DNA of 64,000 nt from Guyanagaster necrorhizus (Eukaryota; Basidiomycota; Agaricomycetes; Agaricales; Physalacriaceae): positions 477,277 through 541,276 of the forward strand of contig NW_025064886.1 of the NCBI RefSeq assembly GCF_019112545.1, written 5' to 3'. The notes under the pieces are model-generated. The model did not search any database, was not told where the DNA came from, and worked only from the letters and a program-made list of their open reading frames with translations. Positions 11,857 to 24,000 of this stretch are shown piece after piece (positions within the stretch are counted from its first letter, which is position 1; the number at the start of each line of letters is the position of its first letter). The translations under genes and the position numbers were made by a program.

Positions 11857-13942
11857 ATGGCAAAGCTCACTCGTGTTGAAGACAGACCTACCCCTCCAGA
11901 GGTATATGGCTGGCGGGTTTACATGAATGGCTTCATTGCTACCTTCGCCGCTATTATGATTGGATACGACTCTGCTTTCATTGGCACTTCCGTCTCTCTC
12001 GCCAGTTTCAAGCGCGAATTTGGTCTCACCACAAAAACAACGAGCGAGTTCAACCTCATCTCGGCGAACATCGTGTCCTTGTATCAGGCAGGGTCCGTCT
12101 CTCCACTTAGTTTCATCTACTCTCGTTGACCCAACCTTACAGCTGTTTCTTTGGCGCGATTTTGGGTTATCCTATCGGCTACTATTGGGGACGTAGATTA
12201 GGTCTTTTCTTCGCCGGGTTTGTCTTCTGCGTTGGGGCCGCTATGCAGATTGCCGCTTCGTATGTTTTTCCCCCTTCCAGCTTTTCAACTCTTTTTTACG
12301 CTTTGCCACAGGTCTAGCACGGGTCTTGGCATCGTTTACGCGGGACGGGTTATTGTTGGCCTGGCAATTGGTACAGCGTCAAACTTAGCCGTATGTGTTT
12401 CAACTCAGAATTTTTCACTAAGGGTCTCATCTCCTATCATTAGCCCATTTATGTTGCCGAAATCGCGCCTCCTGCCATCCGTGGTCGACTCATTGGCTTG
12501 TATGAGCTTTGCTGGCAAATCGGTGGGACGGTGGGATTCTGGATCAACTATGGAGTTACGCACCATGTACCTGCAGGCCACAAACAGTGGCTCATTGCGT
12601 TCGCCGTCCAGCTTGTTGTGGGTTGGTGTTCATCTTGTAACTCTACCTCTGATCAGTTTCCCCCCCCTTAGCCTGGAGGCCTGCTATTCTTTGGCGCTCC
12701 CTTCTTGACAGAGTCCCCTCGCTGGCTTGTCTCCCGAGATCGAAACGATGAAGCCCTCGAAAAGCTTGCGTGGCTCAGGAACCTTTCTCCTTCGCATCCT
12801 TATGTCGTTGAAGAGTACGGGGCGATTGAAGAGACCATCAAGCATGAGCGGAGTTTAGCGGGTGCTGGTTTCCTCGGTCCCCTCAAGACAGTTTTCGAGA
12901 GCAAGAAGCTGCTCTACAGACTATTCCTTGGCTCCAGCTTGTTTGCCTGGCAGAATGCCACGGGTATCAACGCAATCAACTACTATTCGTGAGCTGTCTT
13001 TCCTGACGTCGATTCCACCTTCCAATGATTTGTTACCAGGCCTACGATCTTCAAGTCCATTGGCGTCACTGGCCAAAATTCTTCCCTCCTCACCACCGGT
13101 GTCTATGGTATCAGTGAGGAGATCTCATTCGTCCTGACTTCTAAAGCTGACGTTCTTGTGCCAGTCAAATTGGTCGGCGCACTTCTATGGCTGCTATATA
13201 TTGTTGATTACTTCGGTCGTCGCCGGGTCCTCTTGATTGGTTCTCTTGGTGGTGCCATCAGCATGTACTATATCGGTGCATACATCGCCATCGTCAAACC
13301 TGCAGAACATCCCACATCGACCCTCTCTGCTGGGGGCAAGAGTGCAAGTATGTGTCAGTTGCATTATTCTTTGGACGTTACTCATATTGGGCAGTCGCTT
13401 TCTTCTATATATGGACAGTTTTCTACTCTCCGTCATGGAATGGAACGCCATGGGTCGTTGGCGCGGAGTTCTTCCCTCAGCATGTCAGAACATTCACCCA
13501 GGCTTGCATGGCTGCAAGCAATTGGCTGTTTGGGTCAGTATTCTCTTTCTCTATTTTTCTTCTTCATTGAAGTCTGACATGGTTTGCCTAGTTTCCTTAT
13601 CACCCGCTTCACGCCTCAGATGTTTACGGCAATGGGATACGGCGTGTACATCTTCTTTGCGAGCCTGATGATCCTTTCCATCTTTTACGTTTACGTACGT
13701 CTCTGTTCTCCAATCCCACATGCCATTTATGATATCCTTCCTAGTTCCTCCTTCCCGAGACAAAACAAATACCCTTAGAATACATGGAAGATCTCTTCGC
13801 ACCCGGTGTCAAGCCACGGCGCGCCCACGGTGTCGTCATGACCAAGATCCGAAACGAGAATAGAATGCGCATGTCTGGTAATAACTCATCAGAGTATGTG
13901 GCAGACTCAAAGGCCGACCAGGAACAAGTCGAGACTGTTTAA
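11857..13942 (+). CDS. MFS sugar/quinate-type transporter
   Basis: Plasma-membrane proton symporter of the sugar porter family. About ten exons join into a 12-helix protein. Landmarks in order: MNGFIATFAAIMIGYDSAFI (helix 1), YYWGRRLG, GIVYAGRVIVGLAIG, PIYVAEIAPPAIRGRLIGLY (sugar porter signature), INYGV, TESPRWLVSRDRNDEALEKL (central loop signature), WQNATGINAINYYS, VDYFGRRRVLL, FYSPSWNGTPWVVGAEFFP and LPETKQIPLEYMEDLF (PETK signature). The PIYVAEIAP, NATGINAINYYSPTIF and TPWV segments resemble the quinate permease group (qutD/qa-y) more than hexose transporters, but the substrate is not determined. Splice phases were followed across all junctions. The stop is TAA at 13940. Confidence 0.9.
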
Positions 13943-14596
13943 TGGCACCATACCCTGTTACGGTTTGGCTTCGTTTGGGGATTTATTGAGGAGGTTTATT
14001 TGAGTAGTTTAAAGTATCAACAGTCTCTGTAACAGATTTATTAACGTCATTTCCATGGATGTACTTTTGAAAATATCCACTTGATACGATCAAACTGATA
14101 CCTCTGGAGCCTGGCCGAGACCGAGACTGAAAACCACGTCTTCTTTATTCTTCCTTCTTTCCATCATCAGACTCAGAGCTGCATTGCTCGTTCCATACAG
14201 CACTCCGATCCTTTTTCAAGAGTGACCAAAGTCTAAAAGTCTTACGTCGGTTCTGCCTGTAAATGGCCTAATGACGCGTCCAGAGATACCTCAAGCCATC
14301 CTTTAAATTCGTGCGCCATTCCCGATGATACGAGGAATGAGAAAGTCAACTTGGTTTGGAAAGTGTCACAGAGACGGGGCGTGTCTATGCAACCTAATTC
14401 TAGGGATTATCGGTGCTCGAGGCGTTAGCGCATCGCGAGGAATTCGCCTACGCTTAGCTGTCCTAGGACAGCTCATGTACACTAGCACCACATTCGTTTT
14501 GTCGCGCCCTCAAGTCTGTGTCTTGCGGTGTTTGCAGTCTCGCAGCAAATTTCTGATGCACTTCCCATTCCGTAGACGAGTCAATTGGCATGATAT
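13943..14596. other. Intergenic region, no gene recognised
   Basis: About 650 bp between the facing 3' ends of the transporter and the CNH protein. A 117-codon plus-strand frame at 14325 lies partly opposite the CNH gene and has no motif. I looked here on the minus strand for the missing C-terminal part of a Vps39-type protein and saw none. Confidence 0.45.
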
Positions 14597-15953
14597 CTAT
14601 ATATCAAATCGCTCTCGGCGCAGATTTACAGGAACAGTCCGCATTTTTGCCGATTTCTCAGCGGAGGGGACGAGATAACCTTGGAGAGATGGGATCAGCT
14701 TCTTCCTTTGTATGGATTCGATATCCGAGGACGGGACCGGCGCAGGTATAACTTGGACGATGTTCTGCGTCTCAATGGCATGAACCTCTATCGTGCCATT
14801 GGGCAACAGAGACGTGATGTAAGGGTAATCGTAGCCTGAATGCTAATTTAGCCATAATACGCGCAGTATTGACGAAAATTCACCTACACACCGACTCCGG
14901 ATGCTGTGGCCATTGTAGTGTTCCGCGGACAGGATCTCCGTTGGATGTTATGAATAGTCCTAGGGTACTCATCCCCGTGTATGAGAGTATGAGGAATTCG
15001 TTAGTATCTATCACAGTGATTGAGGGTTTAATGGGAAACTGGGGGGGTTCCAAAGCTTGAGAAATAGGTATGATGTCGAACATTGAGGCCTTTTCGAGGT
15101 CTATGATTTGGTACTCCGTTCTTCCGGCAATGCAGAGAGATTGACCTGTACGTCGGGCAAGAGAGGCACCTTGTGGAAGAGGAATTTCCTAGTGCTGTGT
15201 CAAGTAGGCATGCGCGCATGATGACGCAAAAGGCTTTACCTTGAGGTAGAAGAGTTTTTCACGTAAAGCATACATTGAGAGGGCATTTCTTTTGATCACC
15301 GTAAATTCAACAGCTTCCAACAGATGCGTCGGCGTAGATGGCGAGGCTGCAGGACGTCTGAGATGCTGGTGATCCACAGCGAATGTAACGACGTGTCGGA
15401 TAGGTTTAATGACAACGCCATCGAGGGAAGGGATGGTGAAGAAGTGAATTTGATTATCTGTAGACCACGTTAAACAGCCGTTATTGAGGCACTAAATCTC
15501 ACTGCACCAGAAAGAATTAGGGCTCGCGATATACAGGGCAGAAGGACTATTTCGTCGACAGCCTTGTCGTTTGGAAGTGTCTGCCTTGAGAGCACTGTAT
15601 AAGACTCGAGCTAGACATGTGGTCAGATCAAGCATGTCCCTCTACGGGCCTCTGAACACACCTTGTTGGGATCGTCAGCCTGCAGAGAGAACCGGACAAG
15701 TTCCCCGTTTGCGAAACCGACGTATATCTCAGAACCTAGACTTGCATATTTAGTGAACGTAAGCCAGAGAACCGAAAGGAAACTGTGCCTAGAGCTTGGG
15801 CGCATCTCACTTCCGACGTAACAAGACCTAAATTCTGTTGAGCTACAGGAGCTGTACAATGAGGACAAAGATACCCGACTCAGAGGCGCCCGTGATGAGA
15901 TTTTGAATCTGATACGGGGGAACGTCCACTGGATTTGTCGGCGCTGAAGTCAT
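14597..15953 (-). CDS. CNH-domain protein, Vps39/Vps3-like N-terminal half
   Basis: The family acts in HOPS/CORVET tethering during endosome and vacuole fusion. Minus-strand exons give MTSAPTNPVDVPPYQIQNLI, EIYVGFANGELVRFSLQ, LESYTVLSRQTLPNDKAVDE, VLLPCISRALILS, DHQHLRRPA, KRNALSMYALREKLFYLK, TEYQIIDLEKASMFDIIPIS and LILSYTGMSTLGLFITSNGD. The last exon reads IVQVIPAPVPSSDIESIQRK and then GYLVPSAEKSAKMRTVPV. These match the citron-homology beta-propeller that opens Vam6/Vps39 and Vps3/TGFBRAP1 proteins, including a YLVPS..K...V stretch. Such proteins usually run to about 1,000 residues with alpha-solenoid repeats. Here the frame stops soon after the propeller (RRERFDI, stop). It is either a real short protein, a truncated gene, or a gene whose last exons I missed. 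Confidence 0.65.
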
Positions 15954-16138
15954 GATACGCGTAGCTGGATTATTTCAGCTCAATGCCGAGCGCGATATGA
16001 ACACCGGCCACTAGGCAATGATGGTAAATGATAAAAGACGGTCGTGGCTATACTCAACAGCCAAGCTTGTACTCGCCTTGGTATGGTTGCTAGCCACCTC
16101 AGAGTGTATACAATACTGCTCTGAATGCTACTCATTTT

Positions 16139-17989
16139 ATGACGGCCATGGCGCAGAGCAGACGAATGTCAGAATCATATCTTGGATCCTCTTGGGTGAC
16201 GGCGGAGCGTACACCTATCGCAAATATCCCCGCCAATTCGCAAGAATGTGTCAATCATTGGCACAGTATCTTTGCTAGAGGTATCTTTTGTTTCTGGTTG
16301 AATTTGGCGATGCTCACTTCTTACAGACCTCATCGACTTGCGGATCGTCACAGTTGACGCCCAAACCAGCGTCGAGGAGGCATGCGAGGTGCGGGCCTAC
16401 CTGACATACTGATACTGATAATAGTTGATTTCAGCGTTCCCGCAGACTCTTCTCACTGAAGATATCTTATGCTTGACTGTCAAATCCGATGGCGCGACCG
16501 TCGGACTGTTCGATGTCAGTCTCCTTTCGGTCCCGCTTTCACTGTTCTGAACATGCATGAAAGTTTTCTGATGTCAATGCGTTCTTGACTCTGGCGGCCA
16601 CACGACACACCTTGCCACCAGACGATTTAAGGGAGAACCATCGCGTCCATGAAATCGTTGCGGCTGCTCGAACAGGTCATGTACCCGTTCAGCTGGTTAG
16701 CAGTAAGTCATCATTTCAGATAGCTTGTTGTCCATTTGTAATAACTATTACTCTAGATCTATCCGAGAAGAATCCCCTCGTTGTTTTGCCCTATGACGCC
16801 ACGATTGTGTCTTTGTTGAAGCATTTTTCTCGCGGGACACATAAAGGTTTGTACCGTTCCGTTGTAGCTATGATACTTTGCTAAGAGAATATAGTTCTTG
16901 TACAGAAGGCAGAACCTCCAAATGACTACTTGGGCATAGTCTCCGATCGACGACTCTTGGCCTGGTTTTCTTCGTATGCCTCACAGAATCCTTCTCTTGG
17001 GGGCTTCCTTTCTAATCCTCTCCATTCATTCTCCCTCCCCTCTCTGGATCTGTATTCTTCCGTTATTGCAGCTACCTCGACGGCTAGTGTTCTGGATGCT
17101 ATGAGATTGATGAGCGAAGAAGGCGTCAGCAGCGTTGCCGTTGTAGATGATCAGACTGCGGTACTCCTCAGCGCCGTGAGCGTAACGGACGTCGGAAAGG
17201 TATATTGGCTTTTGTGTCTTTCAGTTCTCCGCTTGAACATGTTTATAAGATTGTTGTTCCCTCGGAAAGTAAACATATCTTGTCGATTCCTTTACATAAA
17301 TTCATTGCTCAGATCAAGGTGCGAATACTCCTTTTAGATCTATCGCTAGTGATGACATTGATCACCAGGCTTCCGACGGGTCTAAAGATGGTGCAGACAA
17401 GTATCCAGGTTAGGCTACGAATACTTTTAGTCCATACATCCCAAGATTGACGTAACACGCAGTATATTCCGTCCTCCCCACCAATAGCATGCTGTATACG
17501 ATACAGAAGCTGCTAGCTAGTGGGTGATGAACCTTTTTGGCTTCCTACTGGCTAAGTCATCCATGTAGCCAATGCACACAGGTTATTCGTGACGCAGGAC
17601 AGTTCGTCGGGCGTGTCCTCTCCTGTCGTATCCTATATCACCTCTGGAAATCTTTCTGGCATTGTTTCAATCGTTGATAGTACGTTTTTCCTCTACGAGG
17701 ACTTCTTTCTCACGCAAGGATGCTTGCTTTCTCAGTTTTGTCGATCTTTGGCCGTATGGCAAATATTGAAGACGTCGATCCGAAGCTGATGCAACGTCAC
17801 AGACGTGCATCGTCTTCGGCCTCTTCCCACTCTTCCTTGTCGGACGAATTGTCCCGTTCAAGGCCTAGCAGTCGGACAAGCGTCCGGCGAACCCTGAGTC
17901 TTCGTAACCCGAGAGCAATGAACAGGAATTCACGGGCTTCTTTCTCTAGTGCGGAGTCAGCAACTCATGCAATGGAAAGAAGCGCGTAG
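16139..17989 (+). CDS. SDS23: Sds23/Moc1-like CBS-domain protein
   Basis: Sds23 proteins inhibit PP2A-type phosphatases and link nutrient signals to mitosis and sexual development. Spliced exons read MSESYLGSSWVTAERTP, DLIDLRIVTVDAQTSVEEAC, LLTEDILCLTVKSDGATVGL, FSDVNAFLTLAATRH and RTGHVPVQLVS. These are followed by a CBS pair: DLSEKNPLVVLPYDATIVSL, YLGIVSDRRLLAWFSSYA, SVLDAMRLMSEEGVSSVAVV and HILSIPLHKFIAQIK. A last CBS unit reads LFVTQDSSSGV and GNLSGIVSIVD. The tail is rich in Ser and Arg (QRHRRASSSASSHSSLSDE), as usual for Sds23 and a likely phosphorylation target. I took the ATG at 16139; MAQSRR, two codons further on, is equally possible. Junctions near 17320-17560 are the least certain. 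Confidence 0.83.
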
Positions 17990-18144
17990 GAGGTTTGGCT
18001 TGGAAACCAGGTTCTCTAGTGAAGTTCAAGCTGTATATCATACATGTACATTCCTTGGATGGATAATTAAATATTAAATCAATGCGGTCGATCATCGCCC
18101 ATGTCGGCCGACAGCGTGTTCTTTTTTTTTACTGCTGAACCACC

Positions 18145-20167
18145 ATGTCAGCGACGACAACCGTCGTGGAAAATACTGCTGAAGTCGCTCTGGGCCTTTC
18201 TGTGCCTCCTTTCACGCCACATGCTATCTCCGTTTCTTTACCTACATGGCGAGACAATGTCGGATATGAAGAGGGTGAAAAACGAGTTGTTGACCTGATG
18301 GTATCTGGATACCCTAGATTTTTCGTTCACCTGAGCATCAGAAAGGTGTGTAGCTAGGCTTACTCCGCCCTTTTCTGCCACTCATCATATGCAGCTTGCC
18401 GGCATATGCGAACACAAATTCGGCGCCCCCGGAGAATCATGCATGCTATTCCCCACACATAAAACGGCAGAGCATTGCCGTGGATTCATCCAGGCCCGTT
18501 CAGCTATCGAGGGAACGCCTGTATCTGCTCGGCTGATTCAGTTCATGATATGTCCGGAAGACAACACGGATGCAGAACCCACGGGAAAATGTGCTGATCT
18601 TCACATTGTGCTCTACCCGTCCTCTGCTGGACCCTTGGCCAAGCAGTTTTGGCAGCACACCGGCTTGGGTATCTCCAGTCGACTGGCCGATTATTGTCTG
18701 TCTCTTCTCCCGGTGACATCGCCAGAGTGTGTGTCCTCGCCCATCTTGACACGTCCCGGGAAGGCCGTGAACAGGCACTATTCTGCCAAAGGTTTTTCCA
18801 AACCCAAGGCCCCTCAAGCAGAGAGCCTGAGCCAGGATCACAGTGTATATTTGGAAGAACGATATGGGCGCAATCTTCCTTTTGCATATGCCGCATCAGC
18901 GAAGAGGGCCCTTCGGAGGAGGATATCCGGTGTCCTACGGGATGCGCCTTCTGATAATCACGATGAACCGGCTGCTGGCCACGAAAACCTCATTTTTGGG
19001 CCTAGTTCACGGGGGGTATCAGAGGTCACGGAGGGAGACGTGTTTCTGTATCCTACAGGCATGTCGGCCATTTGGAGTGCACACATGCTGGCTCTAGCGG
19101 TCAGACCAAACGCCAAGAGCATTTGCTTCGGGCAAGTACCTATTCAGTCGACTTGATTTTTGGTAACACTCAATTTTGTAGCTTCCCGTATGCTGATACC
19201 CTCAAAGTCCTAGAAAAATGGGGCCCGGGATGCTACTTTTTTGGCCATGGACTCAACTCAGATTTAGATGCCCTCGAGGCCATTCTAGAGGAAGAAGCAA
19301 AGCGTAACCTCTCCAAACCTCCAGTTTTGTCACTCTTCACGGAATTTCCATCCAACCCACTACTTCGCTCAGCCGACCTTCCGCGTATCCACACGTTAGC
19401 CAAAAAGTACGACTTCTTGGTCGTCGTTGACGAGACGATCGGTAACTTCATGAACGTGGAAGTTCTCACCTACGCAGACATCGTCGTCAGCAGTCTGACC
19501 AAAATCTTCAGCGGTGCTGCGAATGTGATGGGTGGAAGGTAAGCCTTCAGATCAGATTTGTCCGGAGTTTGATGTCTCTTCTAGTCTCACTTTAAATCCA
19601 CGCGGACGTCATTACGCTGCACTCAAAGCCCATCTGGATGCCACATACGAGGACGTCTACTTCGAACAAGACGCTGTATTTTTGGAACGGAACTCGCGCG
19701 ACTCCCTGAGAAGAATCAGAGTCATCGATGAAAACACAGAGGCCGTGTGCAATTTTCTTCGTGAACGCTCCATTGCAGGGGGAGCCCCAGAAGGTACTTC
19801 TGTTGTGAAGGAGGTTTATTATCCTAAATACGTCACTCCCGAGCTGTATGAGAAGTGTCGTATCAAAGGCGACCAACCTGGCGGTTACGGAGGACTTTTC
19901 TCTTTGACATTCACGACATCAGAAGCATCTCAGGCATTCTTTGACACTCTGCCATTCTACAAAGGCCCAAGTCTGGGGACGAACTTTACGCTAGCCAGCC
20001 CCTACGTGGTTTTAGCTCATTATGCCGAGTTGGATTGGGTGGCAAAGTATGATGTGGATCCTGGCCTGGTCAGGATTAGTGTGGGAATGGAGGATAAGCA
20101 TCACCTGCTAGAGTCCATTGGCAAGGCCTTGAAAGCGGCGGAGGAGACTTTAACGTCTACCCGATGA
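18145..20167 (+). CDS. STR2: Cystathionine gamma-synthase
   Basis: PLP enzyme of transsulfuration: it joins cysteine to an O-acyl-homoserine to give cystathionine, on the way to methionine. Five exons encode about 620 residues, the long fungal (Str2) type with an N-terminal extension ahead of the catalytic fold. Landmarks: [16 protein letters not shown] near the start; the AGHENLIFG segment; [18 protein letters not shown] (PLP phosphate-binding turn); [28 protein letters not shown], holding the PLP-ring aspartate; and [16 protein letters not shown] with the Schiff-base lysine. It ends [11 protein letters not shown], the family's C-terminal signature. The intron before [14 protein letters not shown] needs a GC donor (TTCGG|GCAAGT); the nearby GT would break the frame. 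Single uninterrupted gene, start at MSATTT. Confidence 0.93.
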
Positions 20168-21080
20168 TAATGATTTTGGTTACATATTACTGATTTGCAT
20201 GATCCTCCAACAGGACATATTTTATTTAGACATCTAGGCATTGTATCCAACTACAACACAACTCGTATGTATCAATAATTGACGGTTCAATATACAGACG
20301 CCACATGAAAGAACAAGAAGAGATCGATCACTATGGGTCACCCAGGTAGCACTAATCCTTAATCAAGTGACCTACTATGACGGACAATACCGCTGGACAT
20401 GTTCTTGTCAAGTGACTGGGCCATGATCTTTCTAAATGAAAGGAACAGTTGCCGATCGAACAAAACCGAAGGCGTTCATTGCCTAACTTAGACAGGGGCT
20501 TGAGAATATGACTTTTCTTTTCTTCTCACAGCACACATTAAGATGTAAGGTGTTTTTTCTTAGGACCGCAGCCAGTTTACACGCGGAAGGCCTGCGGAAT
20601 CTCGTCCGAGGTTCGAAGTTGCTGAGTGCCAATTTCGTAAAGTCACTCGTGCTGACCCTGGACCAATTCGATTCAATCATATACAGACGTACGCACCTAT
20701 GGCCACGTCCAGTGTTACTTGGTACTTAATTATTTTATTGATCCATAGGCGCTTCAGTGAGGCAGAACCCGTAGTCAAAAAGTCCGATCATTGCGACGGC
20801 ACGCCTAGGCTAGCGTCATTAGGTGATACCAAGCAATATTTGATATTTCTTCTTATGTTCCAGCTGCTCAGCACTCAGCGATGACATTGGAATGCGGTAT
20901 CTCGTGAGCTATTATTTAAAGGCGTATCACATACGAACTGTGACAGCATTTAAAGAGGGGCCGCAATTCTTTGTTGAATTTGAAATTGAAATTGATCTGA
21001 CATTGAAAGGAGTCGGGTTAGGGTTACTCGTGGGTAGCCTAGACCCATCACTTCTATACCTTGCTGTGTCGTCCACCTCG
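20168..21080. other. Intergenic region, no gene recognised
   Basis: About 0.9 kb, AT-richer than the flanking genes. The open frames (65-79 codons on both strands) have no motif. The plus-strand frame from 20892 runs into the next gene, but its part before 21081 shows nothing protein-like. Confidence 0.4.
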
Positions 21081-24000
21081 ATGGCCACGCTTACTAGGGT
21101 CCGAGAGCGTGTGCAGCCGCAAAGACCTCTAGTTGACATCGAGATACCTGCACCATTTCCGAAAGAACTGCTCCAGAGGGAAGAACCTGCAGTCCAGGAA
21201 GGAACATCGTCCATCATCGAAGAGGTTGAGGAAAGAGCCTCCCGTGTATCTGAGTCATCGGATGGCCACCAGGATGGGACCATCGTGCGTCGGCTTTGCT
21301 TTTATATAGGTGCCCAGTGCTCATTTTTTCTAAGGAGTTGATGCCGTCCATCGCATTCGTCGAGAGATCATGCCTAATGACCCTCAATAATTTGCTTTCT
21401 GGGCCAACAAGATGGAATCCAATCGTTCCAGATCGCCGTCACTCAATGCCATCCACGCCGCATACATCTGCGGCCCAGAGTGACGCTGAATCATCATCGT
21501 CCGCCTTACAGACGCTGGTGTCGAATCTGCGGAACAGAGACGCTGGCGACATGATGGTTGAGGTGCCCCATACAGACGCTGATTTGATTAATGAGCTCAA
21601 GACTCGGGTGGAGGGTATATCAGATTCTCTTGAGTCGAGCGACGCGCAATTGGCCAAAACTCTGGTCTCTCTCCTGTCCCATCTCAACCGCCTTGGTTCT
21701 CTTCATTTTCCCTCTTCACAGAGCCGCGTTACCCCTTCAAATTCCTGGCATTCCCGTGAGCCTATGGATATATTCGACACCTTGAAGAGACAGCTCAGCG
21801 ACTTTCAAATTGAACGGCAGCGGGACATCCTACCGGCTGGATCTCCGCCTGTTCTTGCTGTAGAGAGAGCATCGCTGTGGTCCAGAATAGACGAAGAGTT
21901 GGAAAGTGTAGTGGCTATGTGCAAGGAGCGGACGACAGGCGACCACCTACCCCCTCAATATGATCCTGCGGATTATCAGTACGACCTGCCGCCGGAATAC
22001 GAATACGGTACACGAACATCTATTGATGACGCCAAACAGCGACCGTACTCTTTACATTCACCCACAACCCCCACGACCCCAATGAATGAAAAGATGAGAT
22101 TGGATTTTGAAGCAGTCACAATGGCAATCGACCGGCTTTACCTGGTCGCTCCACAGCTACACAATCAGCGTGTAGAGCTTAAATCCAGCAAAGTGGCCCA
22201 GATGGAGAAGGCTAGGAAAGAGGGTTCCTCTATATCGCGAGGGAAGCAGAAGCAAGGGGATATCCGGGAGCTGGAGAGCATCTTTGAGATGCTCGGAAAG
22301 GCGTCACAACGATCAATGAAGGATCAGTCTGTCATCATAGAGGGTGGAATGAAGAGCCGTTTTGAGAAGGCTCGGCTGCGCGACCAGGCTAAGGTAGGAA
22401 TCCTCAATTTGATGTATGTCCAATACTTACGATATCGGCAGCGTGAGGCTTTTGTAGAGCATCTTGCAGAACATTCCAACGCTGGTCGTTTACATTCCCA
22501 AGATGCTGTTCTCCAATCGAAGACGAAAGATCCCAATGCTATGCTGACACTCCCGGAATTCATACGAGAAGCTGTCCCAGAATCAATGCGTGTTCAAGAT
22601 CCAACAGCACTCCTTACGCTTCCAGAGTTCGTCAAGGAGGCACCACCACCTCACATTATCCCTCCACCATTAACAGCTTCTATATCACTACCTCCGCCAA
22701 CTCTTGGCCGATTCAAATCAAAGAAGAACAGAGATCGAAGCATGTCTGCGCCTTCGCTGTCGTGGCTGCGAAGCTCATCATCGCGTTCTGCAAGCGCCGA
22801 AGCTAGATCAAAGGAAGCCTCAAGGTCATCAACTCCCCGACGTAAGTAATCACGCTCATAGTTGCTGCATAGGCTGATCTTTCCAACAAGTGGGGTTCGA
22901 AGTTAACTATATCGCAGAGAATCACGAAACTTTGCAGCATGTCCTTGTTTTTCTCTCCGTGACAGGTGCTGTTCCTGGTGTAGACATCGAAGCAGAAGTC
23001 CTATCTTTACCCGACAAACACCTTGGCGGCAGCGACCATCTTGTGGTGAAAAGTGGACCGCACACTTCTTTGCCACTGAAGCTTCCCGGACTTGTTCTAC
23101 CTGGAAAGAAAGAGATCAAAGTACAAAGCGGACACTACGAAATCAAGCTTGCCACGTTGCCCGCCTTCACCCCCTCCCCACAATCGACACCTCTTCTCGA
23201 TGCATCCGAACTATCAACGTCTAGTCCGACCAGTTTTATATGCGCGTCTTGTTCACTTCCCTTAATCCAATCCTCTCGTATAATCCAGTATCGTGATTTA
23301 CCCTCGGAGCATTGGCAGGAGCTTGTGGATGCATGGATGTGTCATTCCGACCAGAAACTCCATGAACAGATAGCAAAGAATGGGAGAGGTTTCTGGCCCG
23401 AATCCGGCCAAGCACTGGTCGGAGGCAGCTACATTCTTTTTGAAGAGTCGGCCATGTCGAAGACGAACTTATATGCCGCTGACACGGCAAAGGTGTGTAT
23501 ACATTTATAATACCTTTTTTACAATTGGACGATCAAGAAGGCCGACGTTGGATATGTCTACCAACGGTCGTGCGCTTCACAATTGAACCGCCTCTTCTGG
23601 CGCACGAATGAAGCCCTTGGAGGTTTCGTTTGTACACAAAGAGGTTGTGTTTGATTGCTGGGCACGACTTCATCGGTTGATACAAAGCGTCCTATATAAA
23701 TCTCCTCTCTTTTAAACAACTCTCTTGTCCCTCAGGTCCACGTCTCGGGAGCTACTTCTGAGAGGACATTTCTTCGTTCCATCTATGATTAGATTGCTGA
23801 TGTACGTCTGCTTCAGAGACGCGATGACTGGCAGCCAGTTCGGTGTCTTTGTGGTGCTGTTGTCGGACGGTGTCAAGAGCACCGAACTAACTCTAAGTCT
23901 TCTCTGGTTTATCGCATGTTAAAGTATGCTATACGGCCCGTTAGTCCGACCACTGAGTAAGTACACTGTTATCGCTCGCTGTTGTCACGTCTCATTTGCG

